A stretch of 50,959 bases of DNA from Nocardia sp. MH4 (GCF_019266065.1 NZ_LPNR01000116.1:1180-52138); one strand, 5' to 3'; shown: positions 39,825-48,803, numbered from the stretch's first letter. A program made the numbers and translations. The notes: generated by a model from the sequence alone, not told the origin.

Positions 39825-42092
39825 TCAGCTCGGTGAACTCGTCACCCCGTCCCAGATCGGATGCCACAGCCTGCCGGTGTCGGTCCAGGACTGGAAACGG
39901 ACGGTGCCGGTGAGCTCGGGCGTGACCCACTCGGCGTCGTGGCATTCCTCGGCGGTCATCTCGTTGACGAACGGCGAGCTCGCGCGGTGCAGCCGCCGCA
40001 GTTCCCCCGCGATGCGCCGGGACTGCTCGACGCCGAAGCCGGTGCCGACGCGACCGATGTACACCAGCCCCTTCTCGTGCGGGATCCCGAGCAGCAGTGA
40101 TTTGAACTCACGTTTGTCGCTGCGCCGCCAGCCGCCGACGACGACTTCCCTACTGCGCCAATTGCGTTGCTTGAGCCAGGTCTGGGTGCGCTTACCCGGC
40201 TGATACATCGAGTCGACCCGCTTGGCGACCACCCCCTCCTGCCCCTGTTCCCGGCTGGCCCGCATCGTTTCGGCCCCCGAGCCCGCCAGCAGCGCGGAGA
40301 CATTCATCGACGGCGCCAGTCTGCCCAGCGCCTCGAGCACGGCGCGCCGATCGCTGTACTTCTTGCGCAGCAACGAGGTGCCGTCGAGAAAGAGCACATC
40401 GAAGGCGACGAACACCGCCAGCGCCGAATCCGCTTGCAGTGCGGAGATATCCGACAGCCCCTTCGCGTCGAGGACCACGGCCTCACCGTCGAGGACCACC
40501 CGGTGCCCGGCCAGCTCGCCGCCGAGCGCGGCGAACCGGGGGTAGCGGGCGGTGACGGTGTTGCCCGCGCGGCTGCGGACGGTGACCGTGCCGTCGTCGA
40601 TCTCGACGATCACCCGGAAGCCGTCCCACTTGGTCTCGAAGGCCCAGTCCCCCGCGTTCAGCGCCTCCACCTCGCCCGCGGTGGCGAGCATCGGCGACAG
40701 ACCGCGCGGGAGGTCACCGGTCGCGCTGTCGTCCACCGGGACTCGCGGGGTCTGGTCGCGCATGAAGTGCATCAGCCACTGGTCGCCGTTGGTGCGGATG
40801 AAGGCGTAGCGGCCCCGCAGGCGGTCACCGACGAGTTCCACGATCACTTCGTCGTCGCGCCACTTCTCGGTGCGGTAGGTGCCGGAGTCCCAGATGGTCA
40901 TCTCGCCCGCGCCGTACTCGCCCTTGGGGATGGTGCCGTGGAAATGCAGGTATTCGAGCGGATGGTCCTCGGTGCGCACGGCGAGCCGATTGTGTTTCGG
41001 TTCGGTCGGCGGGCCCTTGGGCACCGCCCACGACGCGAGCACGCCGTCACGTTCGAGCCGGACGTCGTAGTGCAGCCGACGCGCGTGGTGTTCCTGGACG
41101 ACGAAGCGATCGCCGGGGCCCGGCTCCGGCGCCGCGGCGGGCACCGGCTCGGGAGTGCGCTCGGGGTCGCGCATGCTGCGGTATCGGGTGAGCGCGTCGG
41201 GTCGGCTGGGCAGCGGCGGGTCGAGATCGGCCAGCAGGTCGCCCTCGGCCTGCCAGCGCACGAGGACCTCGTCGAAGCGCAACTGGCGCAGGGACTTCGC
41301 GTCCTCGATCTCGGCCCAGCTCCGCGGCGCGGCGGCGTTGGGCTCGGCGCGACCGCGCAGCGAGTACGGGGCGATGGTGGTCTTGGCGGCGTTGTTCTGG
41401 CTCCAGTCCAGGAAGACCTTGCCAGGGCGAGCCGACTTCGCCATCGTCGCGGTGACCAGATCCGGGTGCAGCTGTTCGAGATTGGCGGCGACCTGCTTGG
41501 CGACGGTGGAGGCGCCCCGCGAACTCACCGGCCGATCCAGCGGCACGTAGACGTGAATTCCCTTGCTGCCGCTGGTCACCGGGAACGCCCGCATCCCGAT
41601 ATCGGCGACCATGTCGCGCACCGCCAGCGCGACCAGCGCGCATTCGGCCAGCCCCGCACCAGGACCAGGATCGAGGTCGAACACGATCCTGGTCGCGGGG
41701 CCGCGCTGGTCGCCGTCGAAACGCCACTGCGGCACATGGACTTCCAGGGCCGCCTGCTGGCCGAGCCAGGCCATCCCCGCTTCGGAGTCGATCAGCGGGT
41801 AGGTCACCTTCCGGCTGGAATGCTCGATCGCCCGGCGCTGAATCCACGCCGGCGCGTGCTCGGGCAGATTCTTCTCGAAGAAATCGGGATGATCCACCCC
41901 GTTGGGCCACCGCTTGCGGGTGACCGGCCGCCCCGCGACATGGGGCAGCATCGCCTCCGCGATCGCCGAATAGTAGGCGATCACCTCGCCTTTGGTCGTG
42001 CCGGTCGCCGGGTACAGCACTTTGTCGAGGTTGCTGAGCTCAACCTCGATCGCCGGCTCACCCGGCGGACCCCGGAATTCCCGGCGGACCAT
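39825..42092 (-). CDS. ligD: LigD: multifunctional NHEJ DNA ligase (Pol-PE-Lig)
   Basis: 755 residues in the mycobacterial order. The N-terminal primase-polymerase domain (about 10-295) has the DLD metal motif (D139, D141) and 'SGSKGIHVYVPL'. The 3'-phosphoesterase (about 325-450) has 'QEHHARRLHYDVRLERD' and 'HPLEYLHFHGTIP'. The C-terminal ATP-dependent ligase (about 465-755) has the nucleotidyl lysine K488 in ETKWDGFR. All three domains look active. With Ku it repairs double-strand breaks by end joining; no ku gene is in this window. It is flanked on both sides by Rv0909-like genes on the same strand. Confidence 0.96.
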   Translation of the reverse strand: MVRREFRGPPGEPAIEVELSNLDKVLYPATGTTKGEVIAYYSAIAEAMLPHVAGRPVTRKRWPNGVDHPDFFEKNLPEHAPAWIQRRAIEHSSRKVTYPLIDSEAGMAWLGQQAALEVHVPQWRFDGDQRGPATRIVFDLDPGPGAGLAECALVALAVRDMVADIGMRAFPVTSGSKGIHVYVPLDRPVSSRGASTVAKQVAANLEQLHPDLVTATMAKSARPGKVFLDWSQNNAAKTTIAPYSLRGRAEPNAAAPRSWAEIEDAKSLRQLRFDEVLVRWQAEGDLLADLDPPLPSRPDALTRYRSMRDPERTPEPVPAAAPEPGPGDRFVVQEHHARRLHYDVRLERDGVLASWAVPKGPPTEPKHNRLAVRTEDHPLEYLHFHGTIPKGEYGAGEMTIWDSGTYRTEKWRDDEVIVELVGDRLRGRYAFIRTNGDQWLMHFMRDQTPRVPVDDSATGDLPRGLSPMLATAGEVEALNAGDWAFETKWDGFRVIVEIDDGTVTVRSRAGNTVTARYPRFAALGGELAGHRVVLDGEAVVLDAKGLSDISALQADSALAVFVAFDVLFLDGTSLLRKKYSDRRAVLEALGRLAPSMNVSALLAGSGAETMRASREQGQEGVVAKRVDSMYQPGKRTQTWLKQRNWRSREVVVGGWRRSDKREFKSLLLGIPHEKGLVYIGRVGTGFGVEQSRRIAGELRRLHRASSPFVNEMTAEECHDAEWVTPELTGTVRFQSWTDTGRLWHPIWDGVTSSPS

Positions 42093-42143
42093 CGACGCGG
42101 TTCGGCGGCGGGGACCGATAGTCTCCGGCCCCCGCGCACCGAA

Positions 42144-42389
42144 TCAGGCCTGCGGTCCCGGATCGGTCGGGGCGGGGCCGCCTGCGGTGCTGCCGGGGCC
42201 TGCCTGCGGCGGAACGACCTTCTTCGCCGCGTCCTTGCCCTTCTCGATCTTGTCGCTGTACTTGCCGCCGGTCTTGTCGTCGATGAAGGTGCCGGCCTTG
42301 TCGACCGCATCGTTGATCTTGTCGGCGTTCTGTGCGGCCGCTTCCTTGCCCTTACCGAGCAAGCCCTTCAAGGTATCCACGAGACTCAT
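42144..42389 (-). CDS. Rv0909-type antitoxin-like protein with Pro/Gly tail
   Basis: 81 residues. The first 60 residues ('LLGKGKEAAAQNADKINDAV', 'DDKTGGKYSDKIEKGKDAAK') form the amphipathic helices of the PF14013 family. The last 22 residues are a Pro/Gly/Ala-rich tail not found in the shorter paralogue at 39581. The ATG at 42389 has GGAA upstream. It lies 51 bp upstream of ligD on the same strand and could be co-transcribed with it. No toxin gene is recognisable nearby. Confidence 0.8.
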   Translation of the reverse strand: MSLVDTLKGLLGKGKEAAAQNADKINDAVDKAGTFIDDKTGGKYSDKIEKGKDAAKKVVPPQAGPGSTAGGPAPTDPGPQA

Positions 42390-42419
42390 CTGCCGATGTT
42401 CCTTTCCCGTAAGAAGCTG

Positions 42420-43553
42420 TCACTCCACATCCTCCCACCACGAAACCCGCGGTGGGAGGTCATTCGGAACCACCCGCTGGCCCGGCTTGGGCACCACCGT
42501 GGCGGTACCCGCTTCGGCCGCCGCGGACACCAGCCGGTGCACCGGCTCGGACCATCCGTGGAAGGCGAGGTTGAAGGTGGCCCAGTGGATCGGGACCAGC
42601 AGCCCGTAGCCGGGGTCGCCCAGGCACAGGTCGGCGTGCGCGCGCACCGCTTCCTCGGGATTCATGTGCACGTCGGTCCAGCGCTCGTCGTAGGCACCGA
42701 TCGGCAGCAGCGTCAGATCGAACGGGCCGAGGACCGCGCCCGCCTGCGCGAAGGCCTTCGTGTAGCCGGTGTCGCCGCCGAAATAGACCCGCTTGGTGGG
42801 TCCGGCCAGCGCCCAGGACGCCCACAGCGTGGTGTTGCGGACCAGCCCGCGGCCGGAGAAGTGCCTGGCCTCGGCGCAGGTGACGGTGAGGCCGCGGTCG
42901 TTGTCGTCGCGGCCGAGCGAGACCGAGCCGCCCCAGTCGAGTTCGATGATCCGGTACTCGGGCACGCCCCAGTGACGCAGGTGCGCGCCGATACCGGTGG
43001 GCACGACGAACGGCGCGAGCTGCTCGTGGACCAGGGCGTCGACGGTGGCCTTGTCCAGATGGTCGTAGTGATCGTGGGAGATGATCACCGCGTCGACGGC
43101 GGGCAGCTCCGACAACTCACCGGGGACCGGATGCAGCCGGGCCGGGCCGATCACCGGCGACGGCGAGACCCGCTCACTCCACACCGGGTCGGCCAGCACG
43201 CGGTAGCCGTCGAGTTCGATCAGCGCGCTCGCGTGCCCGTACCAGGTCACCGCCAGCGGGGCGGCCTCGGCGGGCGGAGCAGGCGTCTCGAGCGGGACCG
43301 GACGCGACGGCCTGCCGACCCGGCTCTTGGTCAGGCCCGACCACAGCAGCGACGGCGCCGCGCCGGCGGCCATCATGCTGCTCGGCTCGGTGTTGTGGAA
43401 CCGGCCGTCGCGATACGACGACTTGCCCAGTGCGCTCGGTGCGATGTCCGCGGGGCCCGCGCCGAGGGCGGTGGGCAGTCCCCACACCGCACGCGCTACC
43501 CAGGCGAGCCCGAGCGTGCTCGCCACCGACCCCGCAACGCGTGCGAGCCGCAT
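42420..43553 (-). CDS. MBL-fold metal-dependent hydrolase (NAPE-PLD/RomA-like)
   Basis: 377 residues. An N-terminal hydrophobic stretch (about 5-30) may anchor it or act as a signal. The MBL motif HDHYDHLD (about 163-170) is complete, followed by 'EARHFSGRG', 'VYFGGDTGYT' and 'PIHWATFNLAFHGWSEP', the layout of the UlaG/RomA/NAPE-PLD group, which hydrolyse phosphodiesters of lipids or other substrates. Its start overlaps the stop of the enoyl-CoA hydratase gene by one base (TGATG), so the two are coupled. Substrate unknown; a lipid is suggested by the neighbour. Confidence 0.9.
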   Translation of the reverse strand: MRLARVAGSVASTLGLAWVARAVWGLPTALGAGPADIAPSALGKSSYRDGRFHNTEPSSMMAAGAAPSLLWSGLTKSRVGRPSRPVPLETPAPPAEAAPLAVTWYGHASALIELDGYRVLADPVWSERVSPSPVIGPARLHPVPGELSELPAVDAVIISHDHYDHLDKATVDALVHEQLAPFVVPTGIGAHLRHWGVPEYRIIELDWGGSVSLGRDDNDRGLTVTCAEARHFSGRGLVRNTTLWASWALAGPTKRVYFGGDTGYTKAFAQAGAVLGPFDLTLLPIGAYDERWTDVHMNPEEAVRAHADLCLGDPGYGLLVPIHWATFNLAFHGWSEPVHRLVSAAAEAGTATVVPKPGQRVVPNDLPPRVSWWEDVE

Positions 43554-44281
43554 CAGCGGCCCACGAACTTCGCCGGGCGCTTCTCCTGCCGAGCCAATCG
43601 GCCCTCCTTGGCATCGTCGCTGGTCCAGGCGGCTTCCAGGGCGGCCCGCTGCTGCGCGCTGGCCGGATCACGGGTGCCGTCGTCGTTGAGCAGCAGTTTC
43701 ATCGCCTGCAGCGACAGTGGTGCGAGCGCGGCGATGGACTTCGCCCAGTCCTGCGCGTCGGCGAGGGTGCCGAGCTTGTTGGCGAAGCCGAAGGTGTAGG
43801 CGTCGGCGGCCGAGACCGGGTCGGCCGCGAGCAGGATGGTGCGCGCCGGACCGCCGCCGATCAGCGAGACCAGCCGCGAGACCGTCCAGCGGTCGACCGA
43901 GATGCCCAGCTTGGCGGCGGGCACCGCGATGAACGCGTCCGGCTCGATCACCCGCAGGTCCGACGCGATGGCCAGCTGCACGCCCGCGCCGAGCGCGCCG
44001 CCGTTGATCGCCGAGATCACCGGCACCGGGAGGGATTCGATGGTGTGCAGCATGTCGAGCAGGCCGCCGAGGAAAGACTCGGAGTAGACGCCCGACAGGT
44101 CGGCGCCCGCGCTGAAGATCGGACCGCGGCCGGTCAGCACGATGACCCGGGCGCCCTGTGCCACCGCGTCGAGCATCGCTTCGCGCAGCAGTCCGACCAG
44201 CTCTTCGCTGAGTGCGTTGCGCCGTTCCTCGCGCTGCATTTCGATGGTGATCACATCACCATCGCGGGTCACGCCGAGCAT
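43553..44281 (-). CDS. Enoyl-CoA hydratase/isomerase family protein
   Basis: 242 residues of the crotonase fold. The oxyanion-hole segments are 'IFSAGADLSG' and 'INGGALGAGVQLAIASDLRV'. The usual catalytic Glu positions (after GG[AG]..G and about 20 residues later) are not both clear: the second region reads 'AFIAVPAAKLGISVDRWTVS', lacking the typical PExxxG glutamate. It may therefore be an isomerase or other crotonase rather than a classical hydratase. The ATG at 44281 has GGGGAGG upstream. It is coupled to the MBL gene and divergent from the flavin enzyme at 44372. Confidence 0.85.
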   Translation of the reverse strand: MLGVTRDGDVITIEMQREERRNALSEELVGLLREAMLDAVAQGARVIVLTGRGPIFSAGADLSGVYSESFLGGLLDMLHTIESLPVPVISAINGGALGAGVQLAIASDLRVIEPDAFIAVPAAKLGISVDRWTVSRLVSLIGGGPARTILLAADPVSAADAYTFGFANKLGTLADAQDWAKSIAALAPLSLQAMKLLLNDDGTRDPASAQQRAALEAAWTSDDAKEGRLARQEKRPAKFVGR

Positions 44282-44371
44282 GCATCCTCCCCAGAAGTAC
44301 CGACACCGTGGATGCCATAACTCTGCCACAGGCAGCCGTCGGCGCCCGGTAAGGCGATAGCATCGGCGGCT

Positions 44372-45490
44372 GTGGCGACCGACTTCGACATCCTGGTGAT
44401 CGGTGCCGGCCAGTCCGGTCTCTCCGCCGGTTACCACCTGCGCCGCCTCGGGTTGGTCCCCGAACGCGATTTCCTCATCGTCGACCACGCGCCGGGTCCG
44501 GGCGGGGCCTGGCAGTTCCGGTGGCCCTCGCTCACGCTGACGACCGTCAACCGGGTGCACGATCTGCCGGGGATGTCCTTCGCCGAGACGCTGCCGCCCG
44601 GCTCGGAGTCGGCGCCGGCGGCCACCGCGGTGCCGCACTACTACGAGCTCTACGAGAAGCGCTTCGACCTGCGGGTTCGCCGCCAGGTGACGGTCGACGT
44701 GGTCTGCGATCGGACCGCCGACGGGCAGTCCTGCGCCGGTCGCGGAGAGGTGCTGCACGTCGAGACCGACGGCGCGGGGACGCTGCGCACGCGCGGATTG
44801 ATCAACGGCACCGGTACCTGGGAGCACCCGTTCATCCCGGTCTATCCGGGCGCGGACACCTTCACCGGCCGGCAGTTGCACACCCGCGACTACCGCACCG
44901 CCGCCGAGTTCGCGGGCAAACACGTGGTCATCGTCGGCGGCGGCATCTCGGCGGTGCAATTGCTCGACGAGATCTCCCAGGTGACGTCCACCACATGGGT
45001 CACCCGCAGCGAGCCGGTGTTCCGTTCGCTGCCGTTCCGCGAGGAGGACGGTCGCGCGGCCGTCGCGATCGTGGAGGACCGGGTGCGCCGCGGGCTCCCG
45101 CCCGGATCGGTGGTCTCGGTGACCGGCCTGCCGCTCGACGAGCGCCTGCGCGCCGCGCGCGATCGTGGCGTGCTGCGGCGGCAGCCGATGTTCGAACGAA
45201 TCGAGCCGACCGGGGTGCGCTGGGCCGACGGACGGTTCCAGGACGCCGACGTCATCCTGTGGGCGACCGGGTTCCGCAGCGCGCTCGACCACCTGGCGCC
45301 GCTGCGGCTGCGCGGCCCCGGCGGCGGCATCACGATGACCGGCAGGCTCGCCACCCAGGTGGCGGTCGACCCGCGGGTGCACCTGATCGGCTACGGACCC
45401 TCGGCCAGCACCATCGGCGCCAACCGGGCGGGCCGGGCCGCGGCCGCCGAACTGACCGACTACCTGGGGATCAAGCCAGCCCGGCGCTGA
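44372..45490 (+). CDS. Flavin-containing monooxygenase-like oxidoreductase
   Basis: 372 residues. The two dinucleotide-binding motifs are GAGQSGLSAGY (11-21, FAD) and 'VVIVGGGISAVQLLDE' (about 188-203, NADPH). Between them 'PGGAWQFRWPSLTLTT' matches the FMO/BVMO region, and 'ILWATGF' near residue 299 is the typical third motif. The FMO fingerprint FxGxxxHxxxY is only partly met ('FTGRQLHTRDY'). It probably oxidises a small nucleophile or ketone with NADPH. The GTG at 44372 follows TAGCAT (44358-44363) by 8 bases. Its last 20 bp overlap the convergent aldo/keto reductase gene. Confidence 0.88.
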   Translation: MATDFDILVIGAGQSGLSAGYHLRRLGLVPERDFLIVDHAPGPGGAWQFRWPSLTLTTVNRVHDLPGMSFAETLPPGSESAPAATAVPHYYELYEKRFDLRVRRQVTVDVVCDRTADGQSCAGRGEVLHVETDGAGTLRTRGLINGTGTWEHPFIPVYPGADTFTGRQLHTRDYRTAAEFAGKHVVIVGGGISAVQLLDEISQVTSTTWVTRSEPVFRSLPFREEDGRAAVAIVEDRVRRGLPPGSVVSVTGLPLDERLRAARDRGVLRRQPMFERIEPTGVRWADGRFQDADVILWATGFRSALDHLAPLRLRGPGGGITMTGRLATQVAVDPRVHLIGYGPSASTIGANRAGRAAAAELTDYLGIKPARR

Positions 45491-46325
45491 AAGTGGCCGG
45501 ATCGGGGCCGACCCGGGTGCCGGTATCGAGCCGGTTGATCGCCTCCATCGCCTGCGCGTCCAGTTCGAAGGAGAGCACGTCGAAGTTCTCGGCGATGCGC
45601 GACGGGGTGACCGACTTCGGGATGACGATATTGCCCAGCTGCAGATGCCAGCGGATGATCACCTGCGCCGGCGTGCGGTCGAGCTCCTTGGCGATGGTGA
45701 CCACGGTCGGGTTGTCCAGCAGCGTGCCCTGCCCCAGCGGGCTCCACGCCTCGGTGGCGATGGCGTGGTTGGCGTCGTATTGGCGCAGTTCGCGCTGCGC
45801 GAGGGTGGGATGCAGTTCGATCTGGTTGACCGCCGGGGTCTCGCCGGTCTCGGCGATCACGGTCTCCAGGTCGATCACCCGGAAGTTGGAGACGCCGATC
45901 GAGCCGATCCGGCCCTGCGCCTTGAGCGCCTGGAAGGCGCGGAAGGTGTCGACGTAGCGACCGGCCGACGGCACCGGCCAGTGGATCAGGTACAGGTCCA
46001 GATAGTCCAGGCCCAGGCGCCGCATACTGGCGTCGAAGGCGCGCAGCGTGCTGTCGTAGCCCTGCTCGGCATTCCACAGCTTGGTGGTCACGTAGATCTC
46101 GTCGCGGGGGATGCCCGAGGCGCGGATGGCGCGGCCGACGCCCTCCTCGTTGCCGTAGATCGCGGCCGTGTCGATGCTGCGGTAGCCGACTTCCAATGCC
46201 TCGGCCACCACCGGGGTGACGTCGTCCTCCGGCACCTGGAACACACCGAAGCCGAGCTGCGGAATGACATTGCCGTCATTGAGCACGATGGTGGGAACAG
46301 GGCTGCTAGCGCTACGGAAGGTCAC
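45471..46325 (-). CDS. Aldo/keto reductase
   Basis: 284 residues. The catalytic tetrad is visible: D and Y in 'SIDTAAIYGNEEGVG', K in 'VTTKLWN' and H in 'YLIHWPVP'. The C-terminal NADPH signature is 'IVIPKSVTPSRIAEN'. It belongs to the AKR5-type reductases such as mycobacterial Rv2971 and 2,5-diketogluconate reductases. The GTG at 46325 is chosen because a consensus-like promoter sits exactly upstream; a TTG 12 codons earlier overlaps the -35 box and cannot be the start on that message. Confidence 0.93.
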   Translation of the reverse strand: MTFRSASSPVPTIVLNDGNVIPQLGFGVFQVPEDDVTPVVAEALEVGYRSIDTAAIYGNEEGVGRAIRASGIPRDEIYVTTKLWNAEQGYDSTLRAFDASMRRLGLDYLDLYLIHWPVPSAGRYVDTFRAFQALKAQGRIGSIGVSNFRVIDLETVIAETGETPAVNQIELHPTLAQRELRQYDANHAIATEAWSPLGQGTLLDNPTVVTIAKELDRTPAQVIIRWHLQLGNIVIPKSVTPSRIAENFDVLSFELDAQAMEAINRLDTGTRVGPDPATFSAGLA

Positions 46326-46332
46326 CCGTTCG

Positions 46333-46361
46333 ACGGTAGAAGTGGTTCGCCGTACCGTCAA
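46333..46361 (-). promoter_or_regulatory. Leaderless promoter of the aldo/keto reductase
   Basis: On the minus strand TTGACG (46361-46356), a 17-bp spacer and TACCGT (46338-46333) are followed after 7 bases by the GTG start codon. This is the best-formed promoter in the window and fixes the start. Confidence 0.65.
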
Positions 46362-46418
46362 CGACGCACCCTCGCGTGTTTCCCCCGGTTCCGGATCGGG
46401 TAGGAAGCGGGGCGCCGG

Positions 46419-47930
46419 TCAGTGAACAACCCCGGGAAGACCGATTCGCCGGTATCGCGCCTGCCGTCGGGCCCGCAGTTCCGCCGTCGGCGCCGCGCGC
46501 AGGGCGGCCAGTTCCTCGGTCACCGCGAGCACCATGCGCCGGGAGAAGGCGACCGGTTCGTCGGCGGCGTCGGGGTGTTCGTCGACGATGCGGTCCACGA
46601 CGCCGTCGGTTTGCAGGTCGAGCGCTCGAATACCCTGTGCCGCAGCCAGTTCCGCCGCGTGCGAGGTGTCACGGAAGACGATGGCGCTCGCACCCTCCGG
46701 CGGCAGCGGGGCCAGCCAGCCGTGACCGGCGGCCAGCACCCGATCGGCCGGGAGCAGGGCCAGCGCGCCGCCGCCGGTGCCCTGGCCGAGCAGGATCGAC
46801 ACGGTCGGGGTGTCGAGGGTGACCAGGTCGGCCAGGCAGCGGGCGATTTCGGGGGCGAGCCCGCGCTCCTCGGCCTCTTTGGACAGCGCGGCGCCGACGG
46901 TGTCGATCACCAGGACCAGCGGCAGGCGCAGCTCCCGGGCCAGCGCCATCGCCCGGCGCGCCTCGCGCAGGGCGGCCGGGCCCATGGTGTGCTCGCCCTG
47001 CTGGCCGGAGCGGTCGTGGCCGAAGACGACACAGGGCTGTCCGCCGAACCGGGCCAGCGCCAGCACCACGGTGCGATCGGATTCGCCCTGGCCGGTGCCG
47101 CTGAGCGGAACCCGTTGGGTCACATGGCGAAGCAGGTCACGGATGCCGGGACGGCCGGGCCTGCGGGTGCTCAGTACCGAATCCCAGGCGCTCGCCGTGG
47201 AAGCGGCGGCGGTGGCCGGACTGCGTACGGGCGCGGCCCATCCCGGCTCGGCGGTGACCGGCAGGACGACGCCGCTCGCGACGCTCAAGGCCCGGTGGGC
47301 GATCCGGCGGAACACCTCGACGGTGACCACACCGTCGATCACGCCGTTGCGGTAGAGGTTCTCCGCCGTCTGCACGCCGGGCGGAAAAGGCTTGCCGTAC
47401 AACGCTTCGTACACGCGAGGGCCGAGGAATCCGATCAGCGCGCCCGGCGCGGCGAAGGTGATGTGGCCCAGCGACCCCCAGGACGCGAACACCCCACCCA
47501 TCGTGGGATCCCGCAGATACACCAGATAGGGATGCCCCGCCGCCTTGTGCACCGCGACCGCCCCCGCGATCTTCACCATCTGCACGAAAGCGACCGTGCC
47601 CTCCTGCATCCGGGTCCCGCCGGACGTAGGCGAGGCGATCAGCGGCAACCCCAGTTCGGTGGCCCGCTCCACCGCCGACACGATCCGCTCGGCCGCGGCC
47701 ACCCCCACCGATCCCGCCAAAAACGCGAACTCACACGCGATCACGGCCACCCGCCGCCCGCGCAACAACCCCTCCCCCGTCACCACCGACTCATCGGTCC
47801 CGGCCCGCAGCTCGGCGTCGACCAACTCCTGGCGATACCGCGGCGACACCGCGGGCTCGACCGGCGGCTGGTCCCAGCTCAGAAACGAATCGGTGTCGAG
47901 CAACTGCCCGATCAGGTCGAACGCCGACAT
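46419..47930 (-). CDS. accD3: Acyl-CoA carboxylase carboxyltransferase, AccD3-like
   Basis: 503 residues, with both halves of a carboxyltransferase (beta-like then alpha-like) on one chain. 'SPTSGGTRMQEGTVAFVQMV' and 'GGVFASWGSLGHITFAAPGALIGFLGPRVYE' (read in parts) form the acyl-CoA pocket; 'GQGTGGGALALLPADRVLA' forms the second oxyanion hole. As I recall, the order and many segments follow M. tuberculosis AccD3 (Rv0904c). It would pair with a biotinylated AccA subunit encoded elsewhere. The N-terminal zinc ribbon of bacterial AccD is absent, as in Rv0904c. The ATG at 47930 is used; a GTG two codons upstream is open. The 47941-48161 stretch upstream shows no gene. Confidence 0.88.
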   Translation of the reverse strand: MSAFDLIGQLLDTDSFLSWDQPPVEPAVSPRYRQELVDAELRAGTDESVVTGEGLLRGRRVAVIACEFAFLAGSVGVAAAERIVSAVERATELGLPLIASPTSGGTRMQEGTVAFVQMVKIAGAVAVHKAAGHPYLVYLRDPTMGGVFASWGSLGHITFAAPGALIGFLGPRVYEALYGKPFPPGVQTAENLYRNGVIDGVVTVEVFRRIAHRALSVASGVVLPVTAEPGWAAPVRSPATAAASTASAWDSVLSTRRPGRPGIRDLLRHVTQRVPLSGTGQGESDRTVVLALARFGGQPCVVFGHDRSGQQGEHTMGPAALREARRAMALARELRLPLVLVIDTVGAALSKEAEERGLAPEIARCLADLVTLDTPTVSILLGQGTGGGALALLPADRVLAAGHGWLAPLPPEGASAIVFRDTSHAAELAAAQGIRALDLQTDGVVDRIVDEHPDAADEPVAFSRRMVLAVTEELAALRAAPTAELRARRQARYRRIGLPGVVH

Positions 47931-48161
47931 ACGCACGCGCTGAGCCTAGCGGGATCGGCCGCTACCGAGCCGAGGGAACGGGACCTTCGGGGTGCGCGGT
48001 GCACGCGCTGCTCACGCTTCACCGTCGCCTGGGTACGGGTACGCGGCGCGGTTCGTCGTGGCATTCCGTTATGAACGACTACCGAGTGCTGCCGAGCAGC
48101 TGATCGATCCGCTGTGTGGCTGGCGGATCGGATCGGGGCAGCGGGGTGCTGAGGGGCGAAG

Positions 48162-48192
48162 CGGGGCTGCTGCCTTCATCGCGGCAGCCCCG
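48162..48192 (-). terminator. Hairpin terminator after the conservon
   Basis: CGGGGCTGC (48162-48170) pairs with GCAGCCCCG (48184-48192), a 9-bp GC-rich stem, 9 bp downstream of the GTPase stop codon. No T tract follows, as is common for actinobacterial terminators. Confidence 0.6.
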
Positions 48193-48200
48193 GGTTCGGC

Positions 48201-48803
48201 TCAGTAGCCCTGCATGACCTTGCGCAGGGCGTACTCGGTCAAGGAGACCAGGGCCTGCTTGGCGGGCTCCCGGCGGCGGGCGTCGATCGACATGATCGGC
48301 ACGTCGGCGGGGACCGCGAGGGCCTGGCGGATGTCCTCGAGCGGGTACTTCGGTGCGTCGTCGAACTCGTTGAGCGCCACCAGGAACGGTAGACCGCGAG
48401 CCTCGAAGTAGTCGACAGCGGCGAAGCTGTCTTCCAGCCTGCGGGTGTCGACCAGCACCACGGCGCCGATGGCGCCGCGGATGAGGTCGTCCCACATGAA
48501 CCAGAACCGGTACTGGCCGGGCGTGCCGAACAGATACAGGACCAGGTCGTCGGCGAGGCTGATCCGGCCGAAGTCCATCGCCACCGTGGTGGTCGACTTC
48601 ATCGGAATGCCGGTCAGGTTGTCGATTCCGGTACTGGCGTTGGTGACCAACGCCTCGGTGCGCAGCGGAACGATCTCCGACACCGCACCGACCAACGTGG
48701 TCTTACCGACACCGAAGCCACCGGCGACAACGATCTTCGCCGAAGTCGGCTTGCTCGTGCGGGTGTCGACCTGCGCCGTCGAATCAAATACGCCGGAGTC
48801 CAC
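48201..48803 (-). CDS. Conservon GTPase (CvnD-like ATP/GTP-binding protein)
   Basis: 200 residues. The small-GTPase motifs are the P-loop GGFGVGKTTL (28-37), the switch-II region 'LFGTPGQYRFW' with the catalytic-type Gln, and NEFD (about 145-148), which replaces NKxD. This is the fourth gene of a conservon, a four-gene signalling cassette of actinobacteria in which a membrane kinase, a roadblock protein, a DUF742 protein and this GTPase form a G-protein-like complex. The GTG at 48803 lies 20 bp inside the DUF742 gene, so the two are coupled. Confidence 0.92.
   Translation of the reverse strand: MDSGVFDSTAQVDTRTSKPTSAKIVVAGGFGVGKTTLVGAVSEIVPLRTEALVTNASTGIDNLTGIPMKSTTTVAMDFGRISLADDLVLYLFGTPGQYRFWFMWDDLIRGAIGAVVLVDTRRLEDSFAAVDYFEARGLPFLVALNEFDDAPKYPLEDIRQALAVPADVPIMSIDARRREPAKQALVSLTEYALRKVMQGY

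Noticed and set aside
39581..42389. Classical toxin-antitoxin modules at the Rv0909-like genes
   Set aside because: No adjacent small toxin gene is visible; only the antitoxin-like members are present.
40167..43799. Plus-strand open frame of 1210 codons
   Set aside because: It lies antisense to ligD, the MBL hydrolase and others, and its composition is that of a high-GC shadow frame (Arg/Gly/His-rich, no domain).
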